Origin: Rhodospirillaceae bacterium
GTDB taxonomy: Bacteria > Pseudomonadota > Alphaproteobacteria > Bin65
Reading direction: 5' to 3'
DNA length: 64,000 nucleotides
Assembly: GCA_026709535.1 (NCBI GenBank)
Contig: JAPOST010000081.1
Span: 1 to 64,000, forward strand
Positions 35,716 through 45,133 of the stretch are shown here, piece after piece (position 1 is the stretch's first letter; every line of letters begins with the position of its first letter). Made by a program: the position numbers and the translations under genes. Below the pieces are notes generated by a model, which saw only the letters and a program-made list of their open reading frames with translations, ran no database searches and was not told where the DNA came from.

Positions 35716-38700
35716 TCAAGTTTCTCGATCTTCTTCATCAATGACGATACGAAGGTCCGCGATGTGCGTGTTGGTGAAGTATACGCTCACCGGTCGATCA
35801 GCGAGAGTGAGTGCTAATTCATTTCCATCAAGGGCAAGAAACAAATCCTTCATGCCCTCTTTTGAGGCGTTGGCATGCCTGAACATCGCCGCGTGATTGG
35901 GGCATAGTGCGAGGTAGTTCTGGAAGTGGTGCCTTTTGAGCTCGGGCAGAAACTCGACTGCTTCGAAATAATAGCGTCCATCGGCGAGCTTAAAGGGTAG
36001 TCGGATCCGACACGCTTGGCAGATCGTTTCGCCATCCGTATTGGTATAGAGATCGCGAAGGTAGGGATCGGTATTTTCCTTCTTGACCGCGTCTCGGTCC
36101 ACCGAGACTGACCGTTGACGCTTCTCTTTACTGCGCCCGGGTGCTTTACGAGCTTTCTTTCGAAACGATTCCGCTCTTCGGTCAGGGTTGCGCGGTTCGT
36201 GCGTTGGCAGGCTGGCGGGGCTGGTGTGCTCTGCAAGGATTTTCTGACGGGTGTCGCGTGACAGTTCGGCAAATCGTCTCCCGTCGGCAAGGGCAGCTTC
36301 ATCAGTAAATCCGAGTTCGTCAGCAATATACTGGGTTCTGCGATGTTGTGCGGCGCGTTCTTCGGTTTCCGCGCCGAAGTGGATGGCAGCAAGCCAGGGC
36401 CAGTCGGGATCGAATGGAAAGTCGTCCGGCAGCAGATCTCTCGCGGCCTTGGCGGGGCGAACGAATTCGTTGTCCCGCTGCGGAATCCAGACGGCGTTGC
36501 GCAACTGGTGAACGAGCTGGGATTCGGCGTCGCGCGGGCAGTTGGATCGATTGCGCCGATAGATCGCTTTCAGGACGGTTTCGTCGTCCGATTTGTCTGA
36601 AAGAGTATTCCAGACGAGACGGGAAAGTGCCAGGCTCGGTGTATCGAACAAGACTTGTAGCCTGTGGATCTTGAAGTCGCAGTCGATCCCCGTTTGAGTC
36701 CACATTGACCCCGGGGCGCTATGCAAGTGAGCCCTCTCGGGATTGTCGGAGCAACTGACAGGTGTGATCTTAAGGCGGTCGGCTACGCCGCATGTCTGGG
36801 CGAAGGAGACGAGTTTTGCCGAAAAGTCGATCGTCCGGTAACTGTCGGATAATGCGACTCGATCTGCATCCGCTGCGAGCGGTCCGTAGTAGGCTTCCAA
36901 ACCGGTTTCGATGTGGGGAGAATCGAGGTAGAGGCTGCTCGGTTGATACCAGAGACGGTCCGCCCCCTGAAGGATAAAAAAGTCCACGAAGATGTCGCTT
37001 GCGCTCTTGTTCTTTTCGACGAGCGAGATGAAGCGCCGTAGGTCGGATACATAGATATTCCAGGAAGGGATGCCTTCGGGGTCCGCGTAGCGCCGTTCGA
37101 GGATAGCCTTGATCTGTTCGCGTTCTCCCACTTCGCTGACGCCGATGCCCTCCAGAAACGCCCGGGCGTGTTTCTGCTCGGTCTTGGTTCCTCCACCTGC
37201 GTACGTGTCTTTCGCCACGCGAGGATGGATGGAGTCTTCGCGTGTCTCCAGGGTAGGGAAATAGCATTCGCTGCCTGTTCCGTATTGGCCGTCCGAGCGT
37301 CTTACGATGCAGATCTGATTGAATCGATCGAGATCATCTCCCATCTCCCGGTGAAAGAGCGCATACAGTGCACGGTGCCACCCCGGCGGCTTTTGGCGCA
37401 TCCAGTCGAGAAATTGTTGATCGGGTGCATGCTTCCAATCCCGTGTTGCGCAGCAAAACCGTCGCCGGTTGGAGAAACGCTCGTCCAGCGTTTTCACGAA
37501 TTTTTCTACCCCCCATTCCTCGATATCGAGATCGCTCAGGAAACGATCGACCCGGTTGTTCCTTTGCGTGGCTGCGATTGCCCAATCGCGTTGGTCATCG
37601 TCGCTATCGGTCAGGAAGCGGATATCCTCGCCGTCAAGCAGGTTCTTCAATCCAGCCTCAGCCTGCAGCAGGAGACCGGCCGGCGCATGGCCGCTGGTAT
37701 GCTTTGGCGTCAGCGGCTCTTGATTCATCGCTTCAAAGATGGCGTCCCGAATCGGCGCATACGGAGCCGGAATTTCGTCGTGACTGTTCGGCAAGACGTC
37801 CAGAAACTCGCGGTCGAGCAATCCGTAGTCGCAGATAGTGAATAGCGACTGCGCCGCGAGTTTTGCAAGCTGCTGGAATAGTGGTTTATTCGTCGGCGTT
37901 TCCTTGATGCTAGAACGGCTAAGTTCCGGAACGAAGGGAGCATGGAGATGGAAGTGCAGGTATGAGGTCTCTTTGGCTGCAGTGAAGTAGACCGCAACGC
38001 GTCCCGGTTTAGCCGGAACAATGCGGAACTGTTCGGCGAAACGTCCGCGTGTATCAGGCAACTGCTCTCGGAACCGCGGCTCGAGTTCGAACGCGATGGC
38101 GATGTGCTGGTGTTCCAGCCCGTCGACTGGTTCGCGGAAGCGGAGGAAATGCGAGCTATCGGTCCGTCCGCCGTCGATCTCGCGAAGAATCTCCAAGTGG
38201 TGATCCGAATGCGGAATTCGGAGCAGCCGGCCTTCGCGGCCACCGTCAATTCGCCACTGAATCTCTTCGAGGTGGGACAGGAACAGCAGGGTGTTGTCGG
38301 ATATCTCCTCCAGACCGGCTTGGATCTCGGTGACAGCTTGATCTTGCGGCTTCTTCCCGGAATTGAAGGGGAATTCAAATCGCGTGCGCTCACCTAGCTC
38401 CGAATGCGACGGAATCTCCGAGGGGAGCACCATTTCGGAAATAGCAAAGGAATAGCTTGGTGACCAGATGCGCGGCGTGTCCGTGTAGGGGAATACGGCC
38501 TTGAAGCCGATGCCGAAGCGGCCGATCTGCTCCTCGTCCTGGGCTTTGGTGCCTTCGCCAATATCGGTAATGCCCCTTATGTCCTGTTCGTCGAAAGTTC
38601 GTCCGTTATGCTCGAAGACTAGTCTGTCCGAGGAAAGGATGAAGGCTACCGCTGACGCCTGCGTGTCCTCGGCGTTCTGAAGCAACTCGTAGATGAAATG

Positions 38701-38808
38701 CGCGTTATCGGGATACAGATCCTCCACGATTCGCCGAATTCCGGCATGGTTTTTCAGGACTCGAGCTAGATCCTTTCTGTCACGGTGAACCCGCTCGATC
38801 ACGCTCAT
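35716..38808 (-). CDS. Sacsin-type GHKL ATPase with C-terminal degenerate HNH-like zinc module
   Basis: This 1030-residue protein begins with a GHKL (Hsp90/sacsin N-terminal) ATPase domain. The N-box YELLQNAEDT is at about 40-49, the G1-like EHNGRTF at 66-72 and GRFGIGFKAVF at 96-106. A long middle part without recognisable domains follows. A charged linker rich in R/K (about 860-905) leads to a final module with C930xxC933 (CQAC), YYFEAVEFL, FQNYLALCPNHAAMF and a last beta-rich stretch. The C-x2-C...C-x2-H layout is that of an HNH fold, but the usual catalytic His-His is Val-Glu here, so a binding role is likelier than cleavage. Its start overlaps the helicase stop by 4 bases. I know of no established function; a defence or DNA-repair ATPase is inferred. 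Confidence 0.75.
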   Translation of the reverse strand: MSVIERVHRDRKDLARVLKNHAGIRRIVEDLYPDNAHFIYELLQNAEDTQASAVAFILSSDRLVFEHNGRTFDEQDIRGITDIGEGTKAQDEEQIGRFGIGFKAVFPYTDTPRIWSPSYSFAISEMVLPSEIPSHSELGERTRFEFPFNSGKKPQDQAVTEIQAGLEEISDNTLLFLSHLEEIQWRIDGGREGRLLRIPHSDHHLEILREIDGGRTDSSHFLRFREPVDGLEHQHIAIAFELEPRFREQLPDTRGRFAEQFRIVPAKPGRVAVYFTAAKETSYLHFHLHAPFVPELSRSSIKETPTNKPLFQQLAKLAAQSLFTICDYGLLDREFLDVLPNSHDEIPAPYAPIRDAIFEAMNQEPLTPKHTSGHAPAGLLLQAEAGLKNLLDGEDIRFLTDSDDDQRDWAIAATQRNNRVDRFLSDLDIEEWGVEKFVKTLDERFSNRRRFCCATRDWKHAPDQQFLDWMRQKPPGWHRALYALFHREMGDDLDRFNQICIVRRSDGQYGTGSECYFPTLETREDSIHPRVAKDTYAGGGTKTEQKHARAFLEGIGVSEVGEREQIKAILERRYADPEGIPSWNIYVSDLRRFISLVEKNKSASDIFVDFFILQGADRLWYQPSSLYLDSPHIETGLEAYYGPLAADADRVALSDSYRTIDFSAKLVSFAQTCGVADRLKITPVSCSDNPERAHLHSAPGSMWTQTGIDCDFKIHRLQVLFDTPSLALSRLVWNTLSDKSDDETVLKAIYRRNRSNCPRDAESQLVHQLRNAVWIPQRDNEFVRPAKAARDLLPDDFPFDPDWPWLAAIHFGAETEERAAQHRRTQYIADELGFTDEAALADGRRFAELSRDTRQKILAEHTSPASLPTHEPRNPDRRAESFRKKARKAPGRSKEKRQRSVSVDRDAVKKENTDPYLRDLYTNTDGETICQACRIRLPFKLADGRYYFEAVEFLPELKRHHFQNYLALCPNHAAMFRHANASKEGMKDLFLALDGNELALTLADRPVSVYFTNTHIADLRIVIDEEDRET

Positions 38809-41800
38809 TCTGTGTCGCTCCCGGTCACCTCAAGGACGCCTTCGACGACCAGGGTGGTGTGAATGTCGGCGCTGTCCGCCAGTCTCTGTAGATCTTCAAT
38901 CCGCCGCTCATAGTCATAGTTGGCGCGCGCCAGTTCGCCCTCCTTCATTCGGCGGATATTCTCGTTGGTTGCGCTGTCGATCTGGTCCTCCAGCAGCTTG
39001 CAGCGGGCTTGATGACTGACTGTGAAGCTCTGTTCCCGGTACTGGACAAGATCACGGTTTTCGGCCATGTGGTTTGCTCGCGCTGCTCGCCACAGTTCGT
39101 GATGCCGCTCGTCAAGAGCATCTATCTCGGCAGCATCGGGCGTTTCGGCAGGAGCATCAGCAGCCTTTTCCAGAAGAGACATCACAGTGCCATCAAGCTT
39201 CGAATCCGAGGCTACGGCCACGAGAGAGTCGTCGGGCCGGACGCCGACTTTGCGCCACTGGTATACGGCGAAAGGGTAGTCACCCTTTGGGACTGCCTTG
39301 CTCGCTACGGTCAGATTGACTTGCACAGCATCCGAGCGTTCAAGATGCCGGGCCGCTTGGCGAACGAGGGGATGAAGAACGTTGAGATGGACAGCCCTCT
39401 GCTCCGTAGCGGCGGTTTCCTGGTCGAACGTGACAGATAGCAACGGCTCGGCGCCCCTAAGCCACCTTTCCCACTGTCGGGCCACAGGATCAGTGGAGCG
39501 AGGCAGTCGGCGGAAGTCGTCCAGAAGTCTGGTGCGCAGTTGCTGGCCTAGTCTCAGCGTTTTGAGCGGCCTATCGCCCATGAGAAATCCGCCGCCGGTG
39601 TTGGAAATACTGGACAAGTAGCGGGAGACGCACCGTTGCAGGGCTTCAGGAGAGAGCCAGAAATTCTCGGCCTCCGCTATCTCCTCGCGCCAGGACTGGT
39701 TGGGGACCGCTAGGCCGAACAGCTCCGCCTGCTTCTCTTCCAGTGCGGTCTCTTCCTGGACTTGGCGGATCTTGTTGTCGCCGAGTTGCTGTAGCCGTTC
39801 GGCGCGCTGTTCCGACGTGAGCGTGAAGCTCTCGGCGATGTTGTGTATCTCCCGCGTGATCTCGCCGAGGATTTCCTCGCTGCCGCCGACTGCATGGTGG
39901 AACACACCGATGCGCATCAAGCAGCGTTCATAGATATCGGCATCGACCGTACCCGGTGTGATAAGGTTGACGATCGCTACGCTCTCGCTCTGCTGGCCGT
40001 AACGGTCGATACGGCCGATGCGCTGCTCAATACGCATGGGATTCCACGGCAGGTCGTAGTTGATCAGCAGGTCGCAAAATTGAAAGTCGAGGCCTTCACC
40101 GCCGACCTCTGAGGAAAGCAACACGTCCAACGCCTCCGGATCGTCCTTGGGCAGGGCGAAACGGTGGCGCAACTCTGAGCGCTGCTCATCGGGGATGCCG
40201 CCGTGCACTAATCCGTAGCGCAGCCCCGCGTGCGCAACGTGATTCTCGATATACGCGAGCGTGTGCCGGAAGGTACTGAAGGCCAGAGCCTTGTTGTTGG
40301 CCATCCGGTGTTTGTCCTGCAAGACCTTGACGAATGCCTGCACCTTGGGATCGACGGAATCGAGATTGTCGGCCATGTCCAGCAGCGCTTGGATATCGGC
40401 CCGGATTTCCGCAAGGAACTCGCCGTCGACGGAGGTTTCGCTGTCGATGTCGTCCGTCGCTTCGAGACTATCGAGCCTTCCGGCGAGTATGTCGCGCAGG
40501 AGAGGGGCGAGGCCGTAGAGACAGCTTGCTGCCTGACGACGGATCGTGGTCATCATGAACTTGACGTTCTGCTCGCCGTGAACACGTGCTAGGATGCGGC
40601 TCACGACGTCGAGCAGGCCGTCATGCAACTGACGCTGGTCGGGTGTGAACTCCACCGTGAGCGTTTCGGGTTGGCGGGTCGTGAACTCGCCAATATCGCG
40701 CCGACGAGTCCGGTTGATCATGGGGCTGAAGGTGTAGAGTTCCTCAAGCGATCGGACGAGACGGACGCGGTCCTTGTCATCAATCCTTTCTTCCGCCAGT
40801 TGGTCGTAAGCGTCCTGGAACGCGGGAGCCTCACGCAGGAACAGTCGGCCCCATTCGGTCTGCGCTGCCTCTTCCAAGCAGGAACGGGCCTCATTCCGCC
40901 AGCCCTTCTCAGCAGCGCGGCAATGGCCAACGGCGGCGTTAATGAACCCGTTGGGCGCAGCCATCTGCTCGAAGCTCGTCCGGTCGATGACAAGATCAGG
41001 GCGCAACACATTGAGCAAGGTGAATAGATCCTGGCTTCCCAGCTGAACCGGAGTGGCGGTAAGAAAGACGGCGGCTTGGGCGTTGTCGCAGAAATAGCGC
41101 ACGGCCTGGTGGAGGTATGTGTCCGCGTTGCGGATGTGATGCGCCTCATCGACGATCACGAGATCGAACCTGGGCGGCGGGTCGAGGGCAAGTAGGCCTT
41201 CGTCGGTTCGCGAACCTCTTCTGTCTCTGCCGAACAGGAGGTCAGAGTCGAACAGCGAGAACGGGACGATCACTCTCGAGTGCCGGTCGGGCCATTCGCC
41301 CTCGAGATGCGTTTCTCGCAAGCAGTGACGCAGAGTTCGACCGTCGAGTGCCTCGAAATGTTCGTCGAAGCGCTTCATTTCCAGGAACCATTTGCGCTCG
41401 GAAACCAATGCCTTGGGGCAGATGATCAGCACCGAAGAAATGTCCATTCGAGCCCGCAACTCCCTGACTATGAGTCCGGCTTCGATGGTCTTGCCGACGC
41501 CGACCTCATCGGCAATCAGCAGGCGCGGGCGGTCGGCTCTGATCAATCTTAAGACGGGACGATATTGGTACGGCACGAATTGAACGCGCCCTGATCGAAG
41601 CGAATAGAGGTTGGCAGTAGACGGCGACAGCAAATGGAAACTGGTGATATAGGCTCGCAGGTCACGGGCGGTGAGCAAGGAGGGTTTGTCAGTCGTTTGG
41701 AACGGCTGAAGTTGGCTCTCGTAATAGGTCGCCTGACGATTGTGCTGAAACACTCGGTAGCGGGTCTCGGCGGCACCGGCTACGATACCGATGATCGGCA

Positions 41801-42383
41801 TTGCGGTGTCGGGATTGGAGCGCAGAGCGACCAGTTCGCCGACGCTGAACAAGGCATCACCTGATCTGGTGGAGACGGGTGCTTCACTGGCTGCCGATTG
41901 GGCTGATGGTTGCCCTTCCTCATGTGTCGCTTCCCGAACCGATCCATTCGGAACCATTGCCGCAAGTGCCGCCGTCCTTGCTTTTTCGACAGTTGCCAGC
42001 GAAGCATCTTCCGCCTCCAGCATGTTCAGCAGCCGGCCAAGGGTATCTGCATCGCGGAACTGTTCGCTCGCAGGAGACTCCTCGATTGATGCATGCGCCC
42101 ACCTGTTTCGCGCTGTCTGAAGCTCCCTGACCCAGTTTCTTCCTTCTCGCGGCATCCGGAGTCGACCCGACAGATCGAACCAGTTCTGGTCAAGAATCCG
42201 AAGTAGAGCGGCGAGATCGAGTTGCTCCAGTCGCTTGTAGTCTCGTTCCTGTACTGTTCGCTGTTGCTGGAAGGTGAGATGACCTACGACCTGTTTCTCC
42301 CACCAGTCGTCCGAGATGGCTGGCAGATGCATTGTGAGGAACCGCACGAGTTCGGCCATTGCGATGCGGACCAGATCATTCAT
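38805..42383 (-). CDS. HEPN-SNF2 helicase: Swt1-like N-terminal domain fused to RapA/DrmD-like helicase
   Basis: This 1192-residue protein is the first gene of a two-gene operon. Residues 1-110 look like a Swt1-type HEPN domain: helical, WWEKQVVGHL near 27-36, then R92-N-R-W-A-H97, the RNxxxH form of the HEPN RNase motif. Residues 240-880 are an SNF2/superfamily 2 helicase. Walker A is ADEVGVGKTIEAG (291-303), DEAH is at 412-415, motif III is LTATPVQLG, motif V SSEVGGEGLDFQ and motif VI QRIGRIDRYGQ. The rest is a long helical C-terminus. SNF2 proteins of this RapA/HepA-DrmD branch occur in restriction and DISARM-like systems. The substrate of either activity is unknown. The start at ATG 42383 gives the complete HEPN domain. 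The partner sacsin-type ATPase starts within its stop codon. Confidence 0.85.
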   Translation of the reverse strand: MNDLVRIAMAELVRFLTMHLPAISDDWWEKQVVGHLTFQQQRTVQERDYKRLEQLDLAALLRILDQNWFDLSGRLRMPREGRNWVRELQTARNRWAHASIEESPASEQFRDADTLGRLLNMLEAEDASLATVEKARTAALAAMVPNGSVREATHEEGQPSAQSAASEAPVSTRSGDALFSVGELVALRSNPDTAMPIIGIVAGAAETRYRVFQHNRQATYYESQLQPFQTTDKPSLLTARDLRAYITSFHLLSPSTANLYSLRSGRVQFVPYQYRPVLRLIRADRPRLLIADEVGVGKTIEAGLIVRELRARMDISSVLIICPKALVSERKWFLEMKRFDEHFEALDGRTLRHCLRETHLEGEWPDRHSRVIVPFSLFDSDLLFGRDRRGSRTDEGLLALDPPPRFDLVIVDEAHHIRNADTYLHQAVRYFCDNAQAAVFLTATPVQLGSQDLFTLLNVLRPDLVIDRTSFEQMAAPNGFINAAVGHCRAAEKGWRNEARSCLEEAAQTEWGRLFLREAPAFQDAYDQLAEERIDDKDRVRLVRSLEELYTFSPMINRTRRRDIGEFTTRQPETLTVEFTPDQRQLHDGLLDVVSRILARVHGEQNVKFMMTTIRRQAASCLYGLAPLLRDILAGRLDSLEATDDIDSETSVDGEFLAEIRADIQALLDMADNLDSVDPKVQAFVKVLQDKHRMANNKALAFSTFRHTLAYIENHVAHAGLRYGLVHGGIPDEQRSELRHRFALPKDDPEALDVLLSSEVGGEGLDFQFCDLLINYDLPWNPMRIEQRIGRIDRYGQQSESVAIVNLITPGTVDADIYERCLMRIGVFHHAVGGSEEILGEITREIHNIAESFTLTSEQRAERLQQLGDNKIRQVQEETALEEKQAELFGLAVPNQSWREEIAEAENFWLSPEALQRCVSRYLSSISNTGGGFLMGDRPLKTLRLGQQLRTRLLDDFRRLPRSTDPVARQWERWLRGAEPLLSVTFDQETAATEQRAVHLNVLHPLVRQAARHLERSDAVQVNLTVASKAVPKGDYPFAVYQWRKVGVRPDDSLVAVASDSKLDGTVMSLLEKAADAPAETPDAAEIDALDERHHELWRAARANHMAENRDLVQYREQSFTVSHQARCKLLEDQIDSATNENIRRMKEGELARANYDYERRIEDLQRLADSADIHTTLVVEGVLEVTGSDTE

Positions 42384-42513
42384 TGGTTGTGCCCTGTCAT
42401 AGCCAACCCATTACTTCCGGATTGTCTGGAAGATTGTTTGCCAGCAAGGCAATGCGCTCGATCAGCGAGCAAACCGCTTTGCCATGAGCTTTTCTTGTGC
42501 ATGTAAGGACTTC

Positions 42514-42543
42514 AAAAGCCCGCATTATAGCATGATGGCTTTT
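42514..42543. repeat. Inverted repeat AAAAGCC/GGCTTTT
   Basis: Seven-base perfect arms (AAAAGCC at 42514-42520, GGCTTTT at 42537-42543) enclose 16 bases in the divergent spacer between the helicase operon and mccB. With the T-run it could work as a weak terminator on the plus strand. It also brackets the -10 element of the helicase promoter and might therefore be an operator. Confidence 0.4.
42524..42532 (-). promoter_or_regulatory. Extended -10 promoter element for the helicase-sacsin operon
   Basis: On the minus strand the sequence reads TGCTATAAT, a perfect extended -10 (TGnTATAAT), about 140 bases upstream of the helicase ATG. No good -35 hexamer is seen 16-18 bases further, which is usual for extended -10 promoters. 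It lies in a very AT-rich patch and inside an inverted repeat, suggesting a controlled promoter. Confidence 0.5.
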
Positions 42544-42702
42544 TGATTTCTTCATTGGTGTTGAAAAACAATGGACCGGCGCACCGACTTCCACAGACGC
42601 CGTAAATTGGACGAGGCGCCCTCAGTGCCAAATTCGCGCGCTACCCAATCGGGTCGGTCATGCTCTAAATCATTGCCTCTGGCATCTACTGGGGACGCTT
42701 CC

Positions 42703-44310
42703 GTGGCGGCTATCCGCTCAACTCTCAATTCGCGTACTGAACAATTCCGGGCAAACGAGGCATACAACAGGGCCTTGGTCGCCGATCTGCGTGAGACTGT
42801 TGCAAGGATCAAGCAGGGCGGCTCGGACCGAGCCCGGGAAAAGCATCTGTCGCGTGGCAAGCTTCTACCCCGAGAACGGGTTGGCGCCTTGGTTGATCAA
42901 GGTTCTCCTTTCCTGGAGTTCAGCCAGCTGGCTGCCCATGACATGTATGGTGGCGATGTTCCTGCTGCCGGGATCATTACAGGCATTGGCCGAATATGCG
43001 GCCGCGAGTGCGTCATCGTCTGCAATGATGCAACGGTAAAAGGCGGCAGCTATTATCCGATGACAGTCAAGAAACACCTTCGAGCTCAGGAGATCGCGAT
43101 CCAGAACCGGTTGCCTTGCGTGTATCTCGTCGATTCCGGCGGCGGCAATCTCCCCACCCAGGACGAGGTTTTCCCGGATCGTGATCATTTTGGACGAATA
43201 TTCTATAATCAGGCCAACATGTCGGCCATGGGCATTCCACAACTGGCTGTCGTCATGGGGTCCTGCACGGCTGGCGGAGCGTATCAACCGGCGATGTCGG
43301 ACCAGGCCATTATCGTCAAGGAACAGGGGACGATCTTTCTGGGTGGTCCGCCATTGGTAAAAGCGGCAACGGGCGAGGTGGTGAGCGCAGAGGATCTGGG
43401 CGGTGCTGATGTTCATTCCAGGCGCTCCGGTGTGACGGATTACTACGCCTTGAATGATTGTCACGCCTTGACAATGGCTCGCAGGATCGTGGCCGACATG
43501 AATCTGGTCAAACCCATGACAACGACGCTCAAAGAACCTGTGCCGCCGCTATATGATCCCGAAGAACTCTACGGCTTGATCCCGACCGATGTCAAGAAGC
43601 CCTTTGACGTGCGGGAAGTCATTGCACGTGTCGTGGACGGCAGTGATCTGGACGAGTTCAAGGCTCTTTACGGCACGCAGCTGATCTGTGGTTTCGCTCG
43701 GATCTGGGGTTACCCGGTCGGCCTCGTGGCCAACAACGGCATCTTGTATTCGGAAGAAGCGCTGAAAGCCGCGCACTTCATGGAGCTATGTAGTCAACGG
43801 TGCATCCCGTTGATTTTCTTGCAGAATATTGCCGGCTTTATGGTCGGCCAAAAGTATGAAGCTGGGGGGATTGCAAAGGATGGCGCCAAGATGGTGACGG
43901 CGGTGGCTACCACCAAGGTGCCTAAATTCACTCTCATCATTGGCGGCAGCTACGGTGCCGGCAACTACGGCATGTGCGGTCGAGCCTATTCTCCGCGCTT
44001 CCTGTGGATGTGGCCTAATGGACGGATTTCGATCATGGGCGGAGAACAGGCAGCAAGCGTTCTTTCCACAATCCGCCGCGATGCCCTTCAGGCGAGGGGC
44101 GACAGTTGGTCGGCGGCAGAGGAAGAAGATTTCAAGATGCCGATTCGGGAACAATATGAACGTCAAGGGCACCCATATCATGCGTCCGCACGATTGTGGG
44201 ACGACGGCGTCATCGACCCGGTCGATACCCGGATGACCCTGGGGCTGGCCATTTCCGCGGCCTTGAATGCACCGCTAGAAGACACGCACTTCGGCGTCTT
44301 CCGGATGTAG
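42703..44310 (+). CDS. mccB: Methylcrotonoyl-CoA carboxylase carboxyltransferase (beta) subunit
   Basis: This 535-residue carboxyltransferase transfers CO2 from biotin to 3-methylcrotonyl-CoA in leucine breakdown. [21 protein letters not shown] is the usual MCC-beta beginning, and [16 protein letters not shown] follows. The two glycine-rich oxyanion regions are [14 protein letters not shown] and [21 protein letters not shown] choose GTG 42703 because it gives the standard 535-residue length; the track adds 44 codons of no similarity. It begins a liuB-liuC-liuD-liuE order. The gene for isovaleryl-CoA dehydrogenase, commonly directly upstream, is absent; the helicase operon lies there instead on the other strand. 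Confidence 0.93.
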   Translation: MAAIRSTLNSRTEQFRANEAYNRALVADLRETVARIKQGGSDRAREKHLSRGKLLPRERVGALVDQGSPFLEFSQLAAHDMYGGDVPAAGIITGIGRICGRECVIVCNDATVKGGSYYPMTVKKHLRAQEIAIQNRLPCVYLVDSGGGNLPTQDEVFPDRDHFGRIFYNQANMSAMGIPQLAVVMGSCTAGGAYQPAMSDQAIIVKEQGTIFLGGPPLVKAATGEVVSAEDLGGADVHSRRSGVTDYYALNDCHALTMARRIVADMNLVKPMTTTLKEPVPPLYDPEELYGLIPTDVKKPFDVREVIARVVDGSDLDEFKALYGTQLICGFARIWGYPVGLVANNGILYSEEALKAAHFMELCSQRCIPLIFLQNIAGFMVGQKYEAGGIAKDGAKMVTAVATTKVPKFTLIIGGSYGAGNYGMCGRAYSPRFLWMWPNGRISIMGGEQAASVLSTIRRDALQARGDSWSAAEEEDFKMPIREQYERQGHPYHASARLWDDGVIDPVDTRMTLGLAISAALNAPLEDTHFGVFRM

Positions 44311-44321
44311 GACCCGAACAG

Positions 44322-45119
44322 ATGACCGAAAAAAAAACCGTTTTAACGGATATAGACAACCGGGGGGTTGCCCGGATCACGCTGAACCGGCCTGAAGTTC
44401 GCAATGCAATGAACGAAGTCTTGATTCGCGACCTTACGGATGCAGTGGACGTCGTGGCCGCGGACGATGGGGTCCGGGCCGTCATTCTGACGGGCAGAGG
44501 CAAGGGCTTCTGTGCTGGAGGCGACTTGAGGTGGATGCGCAAGACAGCAGACTGCACCGTCGAGGAAAACCACGCCGACGGCCAGAAGCTGGGCTGGATG
44601 TTGAACAAGCTCAACACGATGCCGAAACCGATCATTGGGCTGATCAACGGGCACGCGTTCGGCGGCGGTGTGGGAGTCGTTGCTTGCTGCGACATCGCCA
44701 TTGCAAGTACGGGTGCAAAATTTTCGTTGTCTGAAGTGCGTCTGGGGCTGATACCCGCTACCATAGGTCCCTATGTCGTCAGGAAGATCGGCCAGGCCCA
44801 CAGCCGCCGGTATTTCCTGACTGCCGAGATATTCGATGCTCATCGTGCTGAGGCCATCAGTCTGGTTCATGCAGTGGCGGAGCCTGACCAACTGGAGGCT
44901 AAAGGCGAAGAATTTGTTGGCCATCTGCTGCTAGGCGGTCCCAAGGCTCACGGCATCTGCAAGGACCTGATCCTCCAGGTCAGTGATCGGGAAGTCGATT
45001 CCGATCTGATCGAATGGACGTCCCGCCTGATTGCAGATACCCGCGCATCGGCTGAAGGCAAGGAAGGCAGTAGCGCCTTCCTGGAGAAACGGAAGCCTGC
45101 TTGGCAGGTCAGCGATTAA
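44322..45119 (+). CDS. Enoyl-CoA hydratase, probably 3-methylglutaconyl-CoA hydratase
   Basis: This 265-residue crotonase-fold enzyme has GVARITLNRPEVRNAMNEVL, the oxyanion segment FCAGGDLRWM, NGHAFGGGVGVVACCDIAIA and FSLSEVRLGLIPATIGPYV, the last with the catalytic Glu region. In the liu operon the hydratase between mccB and mccA is 3-methylglutaconyl-CoA hydratase (liuC), and position supports this. The start is ATG 44322, 11 bases after mccB; the long track extension overlaps mccB out of frame. A run of nine A's just after the start (gaccgaaaaaaaaacc) is a possible slippage site. Confidence 0.88.
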   Translation: MTEKKTVLTDIDNRGVARITLNRPEVRNAMNEVLIRDLTDAVDVVAADDGVRAVILTGRGKGFCAGGDLRWMRKTADCTVEENHADGQKLGWMLNKLNTMPKPIIGLINGHAFGGGVGVVACCDIAIASTGAKFSLSEVRLGLIPATIGPYVVRKIGQAHSRRYFLTAEIFDAHRAEAISLVHAVAEPDQLEAKGEEFVGHLLLGGPKAHGICKDLILQVSDREVDSDLIEWTSRLIADTRASAEGKEGSSAFLEKRKPAWQVSD

Positions 45120-45133
45120 GGCTGTCCGTAGCA

